Shown here one piece after another: positions 29,101 to 35,670 of a stretch of 40,492 bases of DNA. Position numbers and translations under genes: made by a program. A model generated the notes under the pieces. That model was not told where the DNA came from, made no database searches, and saw only the letters and a program-made list of their open reading frames with translations. Positions within the stretch are counted from its first letter, which is position 1; every line of letters begins with the position of its first letter. The stretch is from Solirubrobacterales bacterium (GTDB lineage: Bacteria > Actinomycetota > Thermoleophilia > Solirubrobacterales > 70-9), in the NCBI GenBank assembly GCA_020438445.1, contig JAGQUO010000010.1:1-40492 (forward strand), read 5' to 3'.

Positions 29101-29286
29101 GCGATTCGCGGCGGTCTGCGTCAACAGCATGATCCGCTCGAGCGGGACGCCGGACGAGGCCAGCTCGGCGGCCTTGCGGGCGAGCAGCTCCGTTCGGCCG
29201 GAACCGGCGGTGCCCTCGACGAGCGCGGGGCCCGACTCGAGCGCCAGCGCCCGCTCGAACGCTTCGTCGGTCTCCGGGCCCTCCAT
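26107..29286 (-). CDS. UvrD-like helicase / PD-(D/E)XK nuclease (AddB/AdnA-like)
   Basis: 1059-residue fusion of an SF1A helicase and a RecB-type nuclease, probably acting in double-strand-break end processing. Helicase motifs: I GTAGSGR31T, with Arg instead of the catalytic Lys; II LLVD236E237LED; III CCDPDQ; IV PSRRS; V QVKGMDFERVYLLGL; VI YVAVTRARSTVVLS. The C-terminal nuclease has D947 (GGRVD), D961 and K963 (IDYKTG). Four Cys, C830 and C1045-x2-C1048-x5-C1054, match the Fe-S staple of AddB/AdnA. With Arg in the P-loop the motor may be weak or dead, so a second helicase subunit is expected elsewhere. No partner lies beside it. The start MEGPETDEAF was preferred over a TTG 36 nt upstream. 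Confidence 0.88.
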   Translation of the reverse strand: MEGPETDEAFERALALESGPALVEGTAGSGRTELLARKAAELASSGVPLERIMLLTQTAANRERLRERLAELVGGPYEEVWVETWAGLGERLLRDYALEAGIDPFFEVAAPADRLALLLDRLDELPLRRHEIRGNPAGLLAGLLERIDALKAEGIGPADIRDRARAAERGASGSADREVALRELEFSDLYDRHDQIMLELGMLDEHELVLELGRALTRNPGLVTALAERFEWLLVDELEDAGPPQVACLPLLGSHGNVIACCDPDQGLRAGRGFGEGAALAFLRRNPDAERLTLGPSRRSAGPLATAAATAAGLVPASYRLELPPPSRQAAPEGPAAVRFWSCENERAEAQAVAREIEHRLAAGESEPGDICVLTGASARESRLIAAALEERNVPFRSTGSAAFFGRPEVRDAIAWLRALADPSDSAAVVRALTRPPTELRSVDLARCTTIARRRKLDMISAVEAALESPQLPPPSRDRLRAFLKLYRAAAGAFDGLRADVFVRRLIERVGFRRHGLFAASPETAERLVNLSRLAELAAGWTRRRPDGSTRDFVRYLAAVAEAGERFSRPAEPAPQNVVLLAEPDQVKGMDFERVYLLGLSRGALRWGTERTGWVPDDLLDGARPAPEDVPDALRARRAYVAVTRARSTVVLSHPEEVRGAESAPSPVYEAIRDALGASEERHEEELFGPAEGLHATYRMLRDEVLEASWRAGAALSEMRLDTAEDVNRAVARYFELLKLAALIQRPGNESERDAIGALNELIGRIATPEQLAELNRSALDEFVLDEGRDRTRRSEELASRAEPGLEAFLPKRGGALALSASDVDLYRTCPLKYKFARVFAIPQEPTINQRFGILVHNVLERYHAEEIREGGEGDEGGLNRLLGLFEAGWRRTGFGFSDDELQYRDRAVAALARYHERHTAGASRPVWLERRFSFKIGETTIGGRVDRVDRHPDGSYELIDYKTGPAKRAADLADDLQIALYRIAAREAWDIEAADGAYWYVLDDEKVPAGGEPDALERVERTVADVAAGITGQDFEPRPDFNVCSWCDYRLICPASEA

Positions 29287-29345
29287 CGGGCCAACGGTAC
29301 CGGTGGCGCCCGGGCCGGCCAAACCGCCCCAATACCATTGCCCCC

Positions 29346-30182
29346 GTGAACCCCGCGATCGACTGGCTCGACGCCTGCAGGCGCATGGCCGCCCGCCAGG
29401 CCGAACTGTTCGCCGCGACCCGCGGCATCACCGAGCGCACCGAGTACGAGGGCCGCGGCGAGGGCGGCGACATGACCCTGAAGCTCGATCGCCAATGCGA
29501 GGACATCGTCTTCGAGGAGCTCGAGCGGGTTGCGGCCGAAGGCGCCGCCATCGCAGCGGTCAGCGAGGAGCGCGGCGAGGTGAGCCTCGGCTCCGGCGAG
29601 CCCGTCCACCGGGTCGTCATCGACCCGATCGACGGCTCGATGAACGTCCGCCGCACGATCCCCTCCCACTCGCTCTCGGTCGCCGTGGCGGACGGCGACT
29701 CGATGGCGGACGTCCACTTCGGATTCGTCCACGACTTCGGGGCCGGCGAGGAGTTCTGGGCCGACCGCGGGGGCGGCGCCCACCTCGGCGACGCTGCGAT
29801 CGCGCCGCCGCGGCCGGACATGCCGCTCGAGGTCGTCGGCCTCGAGTCATCGGACCCGCGCTGGATCCTCGGTGCCGTCGACTCGCTGCGCGGCGAGGCC
29901 TACCGGATCAGGTCGATCGGCTCGATTGCGATCACGCTCGCCTACGTCGCCTGCGGGCGATTCGACGGGATGCTGTCGGCGCGGGGATGCCGGTCGGTCG
30001 ACGCGGCTGCGGCTCAGCTGATCGTCCGCGAGGCCGGCTGCGAGCTGCTCTTCGTCGGCTACGAGCTCGGGGACGCGGCACTGGACCTCGACACCCGCTA
30101 CCCGGTCGTCGCCGCTCGGTCACCCGGCCACCTCGAGACCGTGCTCGCCGCACAGGAGGCGGGCGTCGCCCGCCAGGCCTGA
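29346..30182 (+). CDS. Inositol monophosphatase-family phosphatase
   Basis: 278-residue Mg-dependent, Li-sensitive-type phosphatase. Metal ligands are visible: E74/E75 in AVSEERG, D93, D96 in VIDPIDGSMN, and the C-terminal CRSVDAAAAQLIV, which carries the last Asp. GDMTLKLDRQCED at the N-terminus is the usual start of the fold. Known members act on myo-inositol-1-phosphate, fructose-1,6-bisphosphate or adenosine 3',5'-bisphosphate; the sequence does not settle which. Start is GTG 29346. Divergent from the helicase-nuclease and 7 bp ahead of the zincin gene, with which it forms an operon. Confidence 0.9.
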   Translation: MNPAIDWLDACRRMAARQAELFAATRGITERTEYEGRGEGGDMTLKLDRQCEDIVFEELERVAAEGAAIAAVSEERGEVSLGSGEPVHRVVIDPIDGSMNVRRTIPSHSLSVAVADGDSMADVHFGFVHDFGAGEEFWADRGGGAHLGDAAIAPPRPDMPLEVVGLESSDPRWILGAVDSLRGEAYRIRSIGSIAITLAYVACGRFDGMLSARGCRSVDAAAAQLIVREAGCELLFVGYELGDAALDLDTRYPVVAARSPGHLETVLAAQEAGVARQA

Positions 30183-30189
30183 CACCGGA

Positions 30190-31242
30190 GTGTCCGATCT
30201 CGTCGACTGGGGGCTGGCGCGGAGGATCGCGTGCCTCGGCCTGAGCGACGGGCCGGCGGCGATGGGCTCGGCGCCCGATCTCGCCGCCGCGGGCGCCCGA
30301 GCGGAGCTCGCGGTTCTCGACTACACCGGGCTCACTCCCACCGAGCCGCTGCCCGCGCCGGAGTGGATCAGCAGAGCCGACTGGGTCGAGGCGAACCTCG
30401 CCTCGATGGCGGAGGTCACGACGATCGTCGCCGCCCGCTTCGGCGAGTCGCCCGGGCCGGCACCGCTGCGGGCCGTGGCGGCCCGGGTCCTCGGAGCCGA
30501 GGCCGGGGCGCTGCTCGGCTTCGCGTCGCGGCACGTCCTCGGTCAGTACGAGTATCCGCTGCTCGGCGGCGACCGGCCGCCGCGACTGGTCTTCCTCGGC
30601 GAGAACATCGAGTCCGCCGCCGGCCGGCTCGACGCCGACCCGGGAGCGCTGCTGGACTGGATCGCCCTCCACGAGACGACCCATTCGGTCCATTTCGCCT
30701 CGGCGCCGTGGCTGCGCGGGCACATCGGCGGGCTCGCGCGGAAGCTCCTCGCCGAGTCGCCGGCGAGGCTCCCAGCCGGTGAGCTCCTCGAGCGCGGGCG
30801 CCGGCTCGCCGCCGATCCACGGCGGGCGATCGCCGAGATCCGCGAATCCGACCCGGTCAGCCTGCTGGCGCCGGCCGAATCAGTCGCGACGATCAACTCG
30901 ATCCAGGCGGCGATGGCATCGATCGAGGGCTACGCCGAGCACGTGATGGACGCGGCCGGCGGCGCGCTCGGTCCGGCCCTCCCGGCGATGAGGGAGCGCC
31001 TCGACCGCCGCCGGCGCGAGCGCAGCATGCCGGTGCGACTCCTCTCCTGGCTGTTCGGGCTCGAGCTGAAGCTGCGGCAGTACGAGCAGGGCAAGAGATT
31101 CTGCGACGAGGTGGCGGCCGCTTCCGGAATCGGCTCGCTCAACGCCGCCTGGGCCGGGCCCCAGACCCTCCCGGAGCCGGCGGAGCTGGCGGCGCCCACG
31201 GCGTGGCTCGCCCGCGTCGTTCCCGCCGCCGCGGCGGCCTGA
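30190..31242 (+). CDS. Zinc metallopeptidase, DUF2342/type 2 zincin
   Basis: 350-residue protein of the DUF2342 family, annotated in databases as zinc-dependent metalloprotease and often as coenzyme F420 biosynthesis-associated because of its distribution. The zincin motif is H161ETTH165 in WIALHETTHSVHF, and the conserved later Glu lies in SIEGYAEHVMD. Other family marks are VDWGLARRIA near the start and RYEY-like QYEYPLL. No signal peptide, so cytosolic. Proteolysis has not been shown for most members. GTG start at 30190, 7 bp after the phosphatase stop. Supports an actinobacterial host. Confidence 0.88.
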   Translation: MSDLVDWGLARRIACLGLSDGPAAMGSAPDLAAAGARAELAVLDYTGLTPTEPLPAPEWISRADWVEANLASMAEVTTIVAARFGESPGPAPLRAVAARVLGAEAGALLGFASRHVLGQYEYPLLGGDRPPRLVFLGENIESAAGRLDADPGALLDWIALHETTHSVHFASAPWLRGHIGGLARKLLAESPARLPAGELLERGRRLAADPRRAIAEIRESDPVSLLAPAESVATINSIQAAMASIEGYAEHVMDAAGGALGPALPAMRERLDRRRRERSMPVRLLSWLFGLELKLRQYEQGKRFCDEVAAASGIGSLNAAWAGPQTLPEPAELAAPTAWLARVVPAAAAA

Positions 31243-31280
31243 GCGCCGGACGGGCTGCGATCCCGGCCCGAAGCCCGCTG

Positions 31281-31296
31281 TGTGACACCCCTCACA
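31281..31296. promoter_or_regulatory. Perfect CRP-type palindrome (TGTGA-N6-TCACA)
   Basis: TGTGA-CACCCC-TCACA is an exact match to the Crp consensus used by E. coli Crp and actinobacterial Crp/GlxR proteins. It is 155 bp upstream of the histone-like start. With the likely -10 TACACT at 31349 it would be centred near -72, a normal activator position. A class III cyclase gene lies at 35671. Confidence 0.65.
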
Positions 31297-31348
31297 TCTG
31301 GCTCTGTAACGGGGCTGCCGGGACCGTGTAAGAACATGCGTTCGGTGC

Positions 31349-31354
31349 TACACT
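31349..31354 (+). promoter_or_regulatory. Putative -10 element of the histone-like gene
   Basis: TACACT lies in an unusually AT-rich stretch and is followed by about 75 nt of leader that can form a small CCTTA/TAAGG hairpin. The best -35 at normal spacing (GTGTAA) is poor, consistent with activation by a bound factor. Confidence 0.35.
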
Positions 31355-31435
31355 CTCGAACATCCTTAGTTTTAAGGAAGTTAGATTGGGCACTGATTAA
31401 GAGATCCACCGAATCCCGAGGGGATGAGAATTCAA

Positions 31436-32047
31436 ATGGCTACCACCAAGACGACCGCCGCCTCCAAGAGCGGCGCCCGCAGCAAGTCCAAGAGCACCGC
31501 CAAGGCGCAGGCCACCAAGACCAGGAGCTCGGCGAAGAAGACCGCAGCGACCGCCAAGCGCGGCGCGCAGAGCACCGCCGCCAGCTCCGAGGCCGCCGCC
31601 GAGGCGACCGCACGCGATGCCAACGCGACGATCCGCCAGGCACGTGCCGGCGTCAACGCCGCCGGTGACTACGTCGTCGCCGCCGCCGAGACCGCCATCG
31701 ACGTTCCCGTCGGTGCCGCGCTGACCGCCGCCGAGCGCCTGAACGAGATCGGCGACCGGCTCAACACGCCGAACAAGCGCGAGGTCGAGGTTCGCCGCGT
31801 TCGCACCCAGCTCCGCCGTGAGCTGAACAAGGTCGAGCGCCGCGGCGGCACCGCCCGCAAGCGCGCCATCCAGCGCGCCAGGCGCACCCGCACGCAGGTC
31901 GAGCGTGAGGTCAAGAAGGCCCGCACGCAGGTCGAGCGTGAGGTCAAGGCTCGTCGCCGCGACGCGGAGTCGACGCTGAAGGCCAACCGCGCCGACGCCG
32001 AGAAGCGCGTGCGCGAGGTCAGCGACCGGGTTCGCGCTCTGGTCTAG
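31436..32047 (+). CDS. Histone H1-like basic protein (nucleoid-associated, predicted)
   Basis: 203-residue, very basic, low-complexity protein. Residues 2-50 are Lys/Ala/Ser/Thr-rich (MATTKTTAASKSGARSKSK), like eukaryotic H1 tails and the Lys-rich tails of bacterial HupS/Hc1-type proteins. A central less-charged helix follows (NAAGDYVVAAAETAIDVPVG), then a long Arg/Lys/Glu helix. That part holds a perfect 11-residue tandem repeat (RTQVEREVK region) from a 33-bp DNA duplication. No signal peptide. DNA or RNA binding is inferred from charge; a phasin-like or heparin-binding role is also possible. Start ATG 31436 has GAGGGG about 12 nt upstream; ATG 31424 is too close to it. Strong expression is suggested by its own promoter region and terminator. 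Confidence 0.75.
   Translation: MATTKTTAASKSGARSKSKSTAKAQATKTRSSAKKTAATAKRGAQSTAASSEAAAEATARDANATIRQARAGVNAAGDYVVAAAETAIDVPVGAALTAAERLNEIGDRLNTPNKREVEVRRVRTQLRRELNKVERRGGTARKRAIQRARRTRTQVEREVKKARTQVEREVKARRRDAESTLKANRADAEKRVREVSDRVRALV
31887..31948 (+). repeat. 33-bp tandem duplication inside the histone-like gene
   Basis: Two 29-bp identical stretches begin at 31887 and 31920, a period of 33 bp, so the reading frame is kept and 11 residues are duplicated. Identity at the DNA level suggests the duplication is recent or kept uniform. Confidence 0.85.
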
Positions 32048-32107
32048 GACCACTTAGCCCGGATGCCGGCCGGCGCACCCGGCCACGAGAGGAGGCATCC
32101 GGAGAGA

Positions 32108-32161
32108 TCTACCCGCACACATACCTCGCGGGTAGACCGGGGGCCGACTAGTTCGACCCCC
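32108..32161 (+). other. Two consecutive hairpins in the 3' region of the histone-like gene
   Basis: The 303-bp gap 32048-32350 starts with this structured stretch: TCTACCCGC/GCGGGTAGA (9 bp, 11-nt loop, 32108-32136), then GGGGG-C-CGA/TCG-A-CCCCC (32139-32161). The intrinsic terminator follows 13 bp later. The rest of the gap (32210-32350) shows no gene; it is the leader of the Mrp gene. Confidence 0.6.
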
Positions 32162-32174
32162 ACCTCTCCTCCCC

Positions 32175-32209
32175 GACACAGCGGGCCCTCGGGCCCGCTG
32201 TGTCTTTTT
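32175..32209 (+). terminator. Strong intrinsic terminator of the histone-like gene
   Basis: GACACAGCGGGCC/GGCCCGCTGTGTC gives a 13-bp stem with loop CTCG, directly followed by TTTTT. This is the most canonical terminator in the window. Confidence 0.93.
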
Positions 32210-32350
32210 GTCGGGCTCCTGCTCCCGGAGATCGCCTGGATGGCAAAGAGCGTCCACCTGGTCGTCGCTTCTTGCCATCGACGCCCTCCGCCGCGACCGC
32301 CCGGGGCCCTGCGCTCCGGCCGCCCGCCGCCTTTTGCGACAATCGACCTG

Positions 32351-33517
32351 ATGCCAGCACCCACCGAAGAACAGGTAGTCGAAGCCCTCCGATCCGTGAT
32401 CGACCCCGAGTTGCGGCGCTCGATCGTCGAGCTGGAGATGGTCCGCTCGATCGACATCCACCCGGATGGCAGGGTCGACGTGATCGTCTCGCTGACGACG
32501 CCGGGATGCCCGATCCGCGCCCAGTTCGAGCGCGCGGTGGTCGACAACGTCGGCGCCGTCGACGGCGTGACGAGCGTCGGCGTCGGCTTCGACGTCCTCT
32601 CCGACAGCGAGAAGCAGGGGCTCCAGCAGAAGCTCGGCCGCCCGAGCGGGCTTCCGGAGGGCGCCCTCGCCAAGGTCAAGAACGTGATCTGCGTCGCCTC
32701 CGGCAAGGGCGGGGTCGGCAAGTCGACGATGACCGCCAACCTCGCCGCCGCCCTGATGGCCGAGGGCAAGTCGGCGGGCGCGCTCGACTGCGACGTCTAC
32801 GGCTACTCGATCCCGAGGATGCTCGGGGTCAACCGCAGGCCGGAGGTCAACGCCGAGCGCAAGATCATCCCGCTCGAGTCGGCCAGCGGCGTGAAGGTGA
32901 TGTCGATCGGGTTCTTCGTCGAGGAGAACGCGGCGGTCGTCTGGCGCGGGCCGATGCTCCACAAGGCGATCCAGCAGTTCCTCGAGGACGTCGACTGGGG
33001 CGAGCTCGACTACCTGCTGCTCGACCTGCCGCCGGGGACCGGCGACGTCTCGATGACGCTTGCGCAGCTCCTCCCCCAGGCGAAGATCCTCGTCGTGACG
33101 ACGCCGCAGCCGGCCGCGCAGAGCGTCGCCGCCCGTGCCGCCGAGATGGCGTCCAAGGTCGACCTCGAGGTCCTCGGCGTGATCGAGAACATGTCGGGCT
33201 TCACGGCGCCCGACGGCCAGCGCTTCACGATCTTCGGCGAGGGCGGCGGCCAGGTGCTCGCCGACGAGCTCGACGTGCCGCTGCTCGGCAAGGTGCCGCT
33301 CGAGGAGGCGTTGCGCGAGCGCGCCGATGCCGGTGATCCGCTTGCGACCTCCGACCCGGACGCTGCAGCATCGATCGCGATCCGGCAGGCGGCGCGCGGG
33401 ATCATCGCTGCGACGCCGGTGGAGCTGCCGCTGATGCAGGCGGTGGCGGCCGACACGCCGGCGGCGCCGGCTCCGATCGGCGGCACCGAGCTGCCGGTCG
33501 TCCAAGCCGGGGGCTGA
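32351..33517 (+). CDS. apbC: ApbC/Mrp family Fe-S cluster carrier ATPase
   Basis: 388-residue cytosolic P-loop protein of the Mrp/NBP35 family that delivers Fe-S clusters to target enzymes. N-terminal DUF59/MIP18 domain (1-80; LTTPGCPIRAQFE), then a deviant Walker A GKGGVGKST (118-126), DCDVYGYSIPRML and LDLPPGTGDVSMTL. The CxxC pair that normally follows ENMS is absent (ENMSGFTAPDGQRFTIFGEGGG region), as I recall for actinobacterial Mrp proteins. An Ala/Pro-rich tail of about 35 residues ends the protein. The neighbouring ferredoxin gene (34421) is a possible client. Start ATG 32351 gives the expected N-terminus. Confidence 0.93.
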   Translation: MPAPTEEQVVEALRSVIDPELRRSIVELEMVRSIDIHPDGRVDVIVSLTTPGCPIRAQFERAVVDNVGAVDGVTSVGVGFDVLSDSEKQGLQQKLGRPSGLPEGALAKVKNVICVASGKGGVGKSTMTANLAAALMAEGKSAGALDCDVYGYSIPRMLGVNRRPEVNAERKIIPLESASGVKVMSIGFFVEENAAVVWRGPMLHKAIQQFLEDVDWGELDYLLLDLPPGTGDVSMTLAQLLPQAKILVVTTPQPAAQSVAARAAEMASKVDLEVLGVIENMSGFTAPDGQRFTIFGEGGGQVLADELDVPLLGKVPLEEALRERADAGDPLATSDPDAAASIAIRQAARGIIAATPVELPLMQAVAADTPAAPAPIGGTELPVVQAGG

Positions 33518-33519
33518 GG

Positions 33520-34473
33520 CTAGCGGGGCTGCGCCGAGGGATCCTCGGCGGCGAGCATCGCCCAGGCGAGCGCCATCGCCGAGGCGACGCCGGCGACGAC
33601 GATCGCTCCCGCGGACAGCAGGAAGCCGGCGCTGGTGCTGGTCCACGGGATGCCGCGATAGCTGAGGGCGGCGAGAGCGAACAGGCCGAGGCCGCCGAGG
33701 GCGAAGCCGAGCAGGCCGAGCTCGGTCGTCCCGAGCCGGATCCGCGGCAGCGGTGCCCGGCGGCTCCGGCGGTCCTCGGTGTCGGCTCGGTCGGGGAAGG
33801 CGTGGCTCAGGGCCGCGCAGGCTGCGGCCACCGCGACGACCACGAAGAAGGCACCGACGGCGTCACTCGGGCGGTGCCAGCCGGCCGCGACGACCGCGAC
33901 TCCGAAGGCCGAGCCGAAGAGGCCCGCGCCGATCGCCGTCGGGACCAGGAGGCGTCGCGGAACCACCAGCATCGCGGCGACCGCCACCGACATCCCCACC
34001 GTCGTGTGGCCCGACGGGTAGGAGTTGTCGAAGATGTTGCTCGGCACGAGGGGTGGGCGCTCGAGCAGCCACAGCTTCAGCAGCTCGGTGCTCAGCAGCG
34101 AGACGCCGACCGATGCGGCGGCGAACAGTGCAAGCCGCGGTCGGCGGCGGAACACCGCCACCGCCGCGACGAGTGCGATCGCCAGGACCAGCGAGCCGAT
34201 CGAGACGACGCGCAGGAAGCTGTCGGCCTGCGCCGCGCGCGAGGAGAAGAAGTCGTGGCCGACGAAGGCGTGCTCGTCGAGTCGCTGACCCCAATAGGTC
34301 CTGACGACGAGCAGATGAAGGAGGAAGACGGCAGCCGCGCCCGCCGCCGAGAGCGCGACCAGGGGAACGGGCAGCCGCCTCGGCGGCCCACCCCGCGTCC
34401 CGGCGACGCCCGCTCGGGGGCTACTTGTTGGCGAAGTAGTCGGCGTTGAGCTGGGCGAAGTGCGCCCACTCAC
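33520..34473 (-). CDS. PAP2-family membrane phosphatase
   Basis: Integral membrane acid-phosphatase-like protein, about 317 residues, with six or more helices plus extra C-terminal ones. The three PAP2 motifs are present: [18 protein letters not shown] (near residue 151) and GWHRPSD (near 198), the last with the catalytic His. Substrates of this family are lipid phosphates such as phosphatidate, undecaprenyl diphosphate or phosphatidylglycerol phosphate. The N-terminus is uncertain: no ATG, GTG or TTG lies just before the first helix, and the chosen GTG 34473 overlaps the ferredoxin gene by 53 bp; a CTG at 34374 would avoid that. Convergent with apbC, 2 bp apart. Confidence 0.85.
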   Translation of the reverse strand: MSGRTSPSSTPTTSPTSSPRAGVAGTRGGPPRRLPVPLVALSAAGAAAVFLLHLLVVRTYWGQRLDEHAFVGHDFFSSRAAQADSFLRVVSIGSLVLAIALVAAVAVFRRRPRLALFAAASVGVSLLSTELLKLWLLERPPLVPSNIFDNSYPSGHTTVGMSVAVAAMLVVPRRLLVPTAIGAGLFGSAFGVAVVAAGWHRPSDAVGAFFVVVAVAAACAALSHAFPDRADTEDRRSRRAPLPRIRLGTTELGLLGFALGGLGLFALAALSYRGIPWTSTSAGFLLSAGAIVVAGVASAMALAWAMLAAEDPSAQPR

Positions 34474-34684
34474 CGGGGAGCTGGTCCTCGGCGAAGCAGG
34501 CATCCACCGGGCAGGCCTCGACGCAGGCATCGCAGTCGATGCACTCGTCCGGATCGATGTAGAGCTGCTTCTGCTCCTCGTAGTCCGGCTCGTCGGGGGT
34601 CGGATGGATGCAGTCGACAGGGCAGACCTCGACGCATGAGTTGTCCTTCTCCCCGATGCAAGGCTCTGCGATGACGTAGGTCAA
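34421..34684 (-). CDS. fdxA: 7Fe ferredoxin (FdxA type)
   Basis: 87-residue low-potential electron carrier with one [3Fe-4S] and one [4Fe-4S] cluster. Cysteines at 9, 17, 21, 25, 48, 51, 54 and 58 follow the Azotobacter FdI pattern: 9, 17 and 58 for the 3Fe cluster; 21, 48, 51 and 54 for the 4Fe cluster. The start is TTG 34684 ([11 protein letters not shown]), with AAGGA about 8 nt upstream; no ATG or GTG fits. The loop between the cluster halves is about eight residues longer than usual ([12 protein letters not shown]). In actinobacteria FdxA commonly feeds cytochrome P450s or other reductases. Confidence 0.95.
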   Translation of the reverse strand: MTYVIAEPCIGEKDNSCVEVCPVDCIHPTPDEPDYEEQKQLYIDPDECIDCDACVEACPVDACFAEDQLPGEWAHFAQLNADYFANK

Positions 34685-34796
34685 GTTCGGATTCCTTCTC
34701 GTTCGGTTGCTCGCTGCAGGCCGCCCGCCGGGCGGCGAAGGACCACATTGTACGTGCAGCCGCCGCCCCCGCTCGCCGCGGGTAGGGTTGACGAGG

Positions 34797-35666
34797 ATGA
34801 TTCTGCTCACCGGAGGAACCGGCGTCGTCGGCTCCGCGCTGCTGCCGATGCTGCTCGACGAGGGGCACGAGGTGCGCTGCCTGGTTCGCGATCCACGGCG
34901 GCTCGGAGCCGATCGCGTCCGCGTCCAGCTCTCCCTCGCGGACCTCGGCGATCCGCGCGGTCTCAGGCACGCCGTTCGCGGCGTCGACACCGTCATCCAC
35001 CTCGCGGCGGCGATTCGCGACCAGCCCCCCAGGAAGGTCGAGGAGATCACGGCGCTCGGCACCCACCGCCTGCTCGCCGCCGCCGAGCAGGCCGGCGTGC
35101 GCCGGTTCGTCTTCTTCAGCGCCCTCGGGGCGACCAGCTTCCAGCGGACGCGCTTCTTCCGGGCCAAGGCGCTCGCCGAGGAACGGGTCCGCTCCTCCGA
35201 GCTCGAGACGACCATCTTCGCGCCCTCGATCATCTACGACCGCAACGACACGTGGGTCACGTGGATCAGACGGCTCGCGCTTCTGCCGCTCCTGCCGATC
35301 TCGGGGCGCGGGCGCGCCGCCTACGAGCCGATCTGGGCACACGACGCCGCCCGCGCGGTCATCGCGGCGCTCGACCGCCCACCCGAGCGGTTCGAGCTCG
35401 CCGGGCCGGAGCGACTCACCTACGAGCAGCAGGCCCGGCTGATCGCCCGCGCCGCCGGGCGCGAGCGGCCCGCGATCCACATCCCGCTCCCGTTCGTCCG
35501 CTCGGCGCTGATCTGGCTGCGCCGGATCCTCGGCGAGACCGCATTCGCGACCTGGGAGGAGGCGGAGCTGCTCGAGGTGCCGATGATCAGCGAGCGTGGA
35601 TCGGCCGACGTTCGCGGGCTCGGGGTCGAGCCGGTCCGGATGGCGAGCGTCCTCGAAGGCACCTGA
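34797..35666 (+). CDS. NAD(P)-binding protein, NmrA/NDUFA9-like atypical SDR
   Basis: 289-residue atypical SDR. The cofactor motif TGGTGVVG is right at the N-terminus (residues 5-12), with LVRDPRR after the second strand, as in NmrA/complex-I NDUFA9-like proteins. The YxxxK active site is not evident; the corresponding stretch reads [10 protein letters not shown], so it may be a sensor or isomerase-like protein rather than a dehydrogenase. [20 protein letters not shown] is the usual C-terminal segment. It is 4 bp ahead of the class III cyclase gene, implying a shared transcript, and divergent from the ferredoxin gene. Confidence 0.88.
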   Translation: MILLTGGTGVVGSALLPMLLDEGHEVRCLVRDPRRLGADRVRVQLSLADLGDPRGLRHAVRGVDTVIHLAAAIRDQPPRKVEEITALGTHRLLAAAEQAGVRRFVFFSALGATSFQRTRFFRAKALAEERVRSSELETTIFAPSIIYDRNDTWVTWIRRLALLPLLPISGRGRAAYEPIWAHDAARAVIAALDRPPERFELAGPERLTYEQQARLIARAAGRERPAIHIPLPFVRSALIWLRRILGETAFATWEEAELLEVPMISERGSADVRGLGVEPVRMASVLEGT

Positions 35667-35670
35667 GCCG

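Noticed and set aside
27202-29349. 715-codon frame antisense to the helicase-nuclease
   Set aside because: Repetitive Gly/Ala/Arg/Glu text; the opposite strand has clear helicase and nuclease motifs.
32240-32282. Imperfect TGGCAAAGAGCG/CGCTTCTTGCCA hairpin before apbC
   Set aside because: Two mismatches and a long loop; lies just after a strong terminator and shows no other sign of function.
32351-33517. Loss of the CxxC motif in ApbC/Mrp as a novelty
   Set aside because: To my knowledge actinobacterial Mrp proteins commonly lack it, so it is a lineage trait rather than an anomaly.
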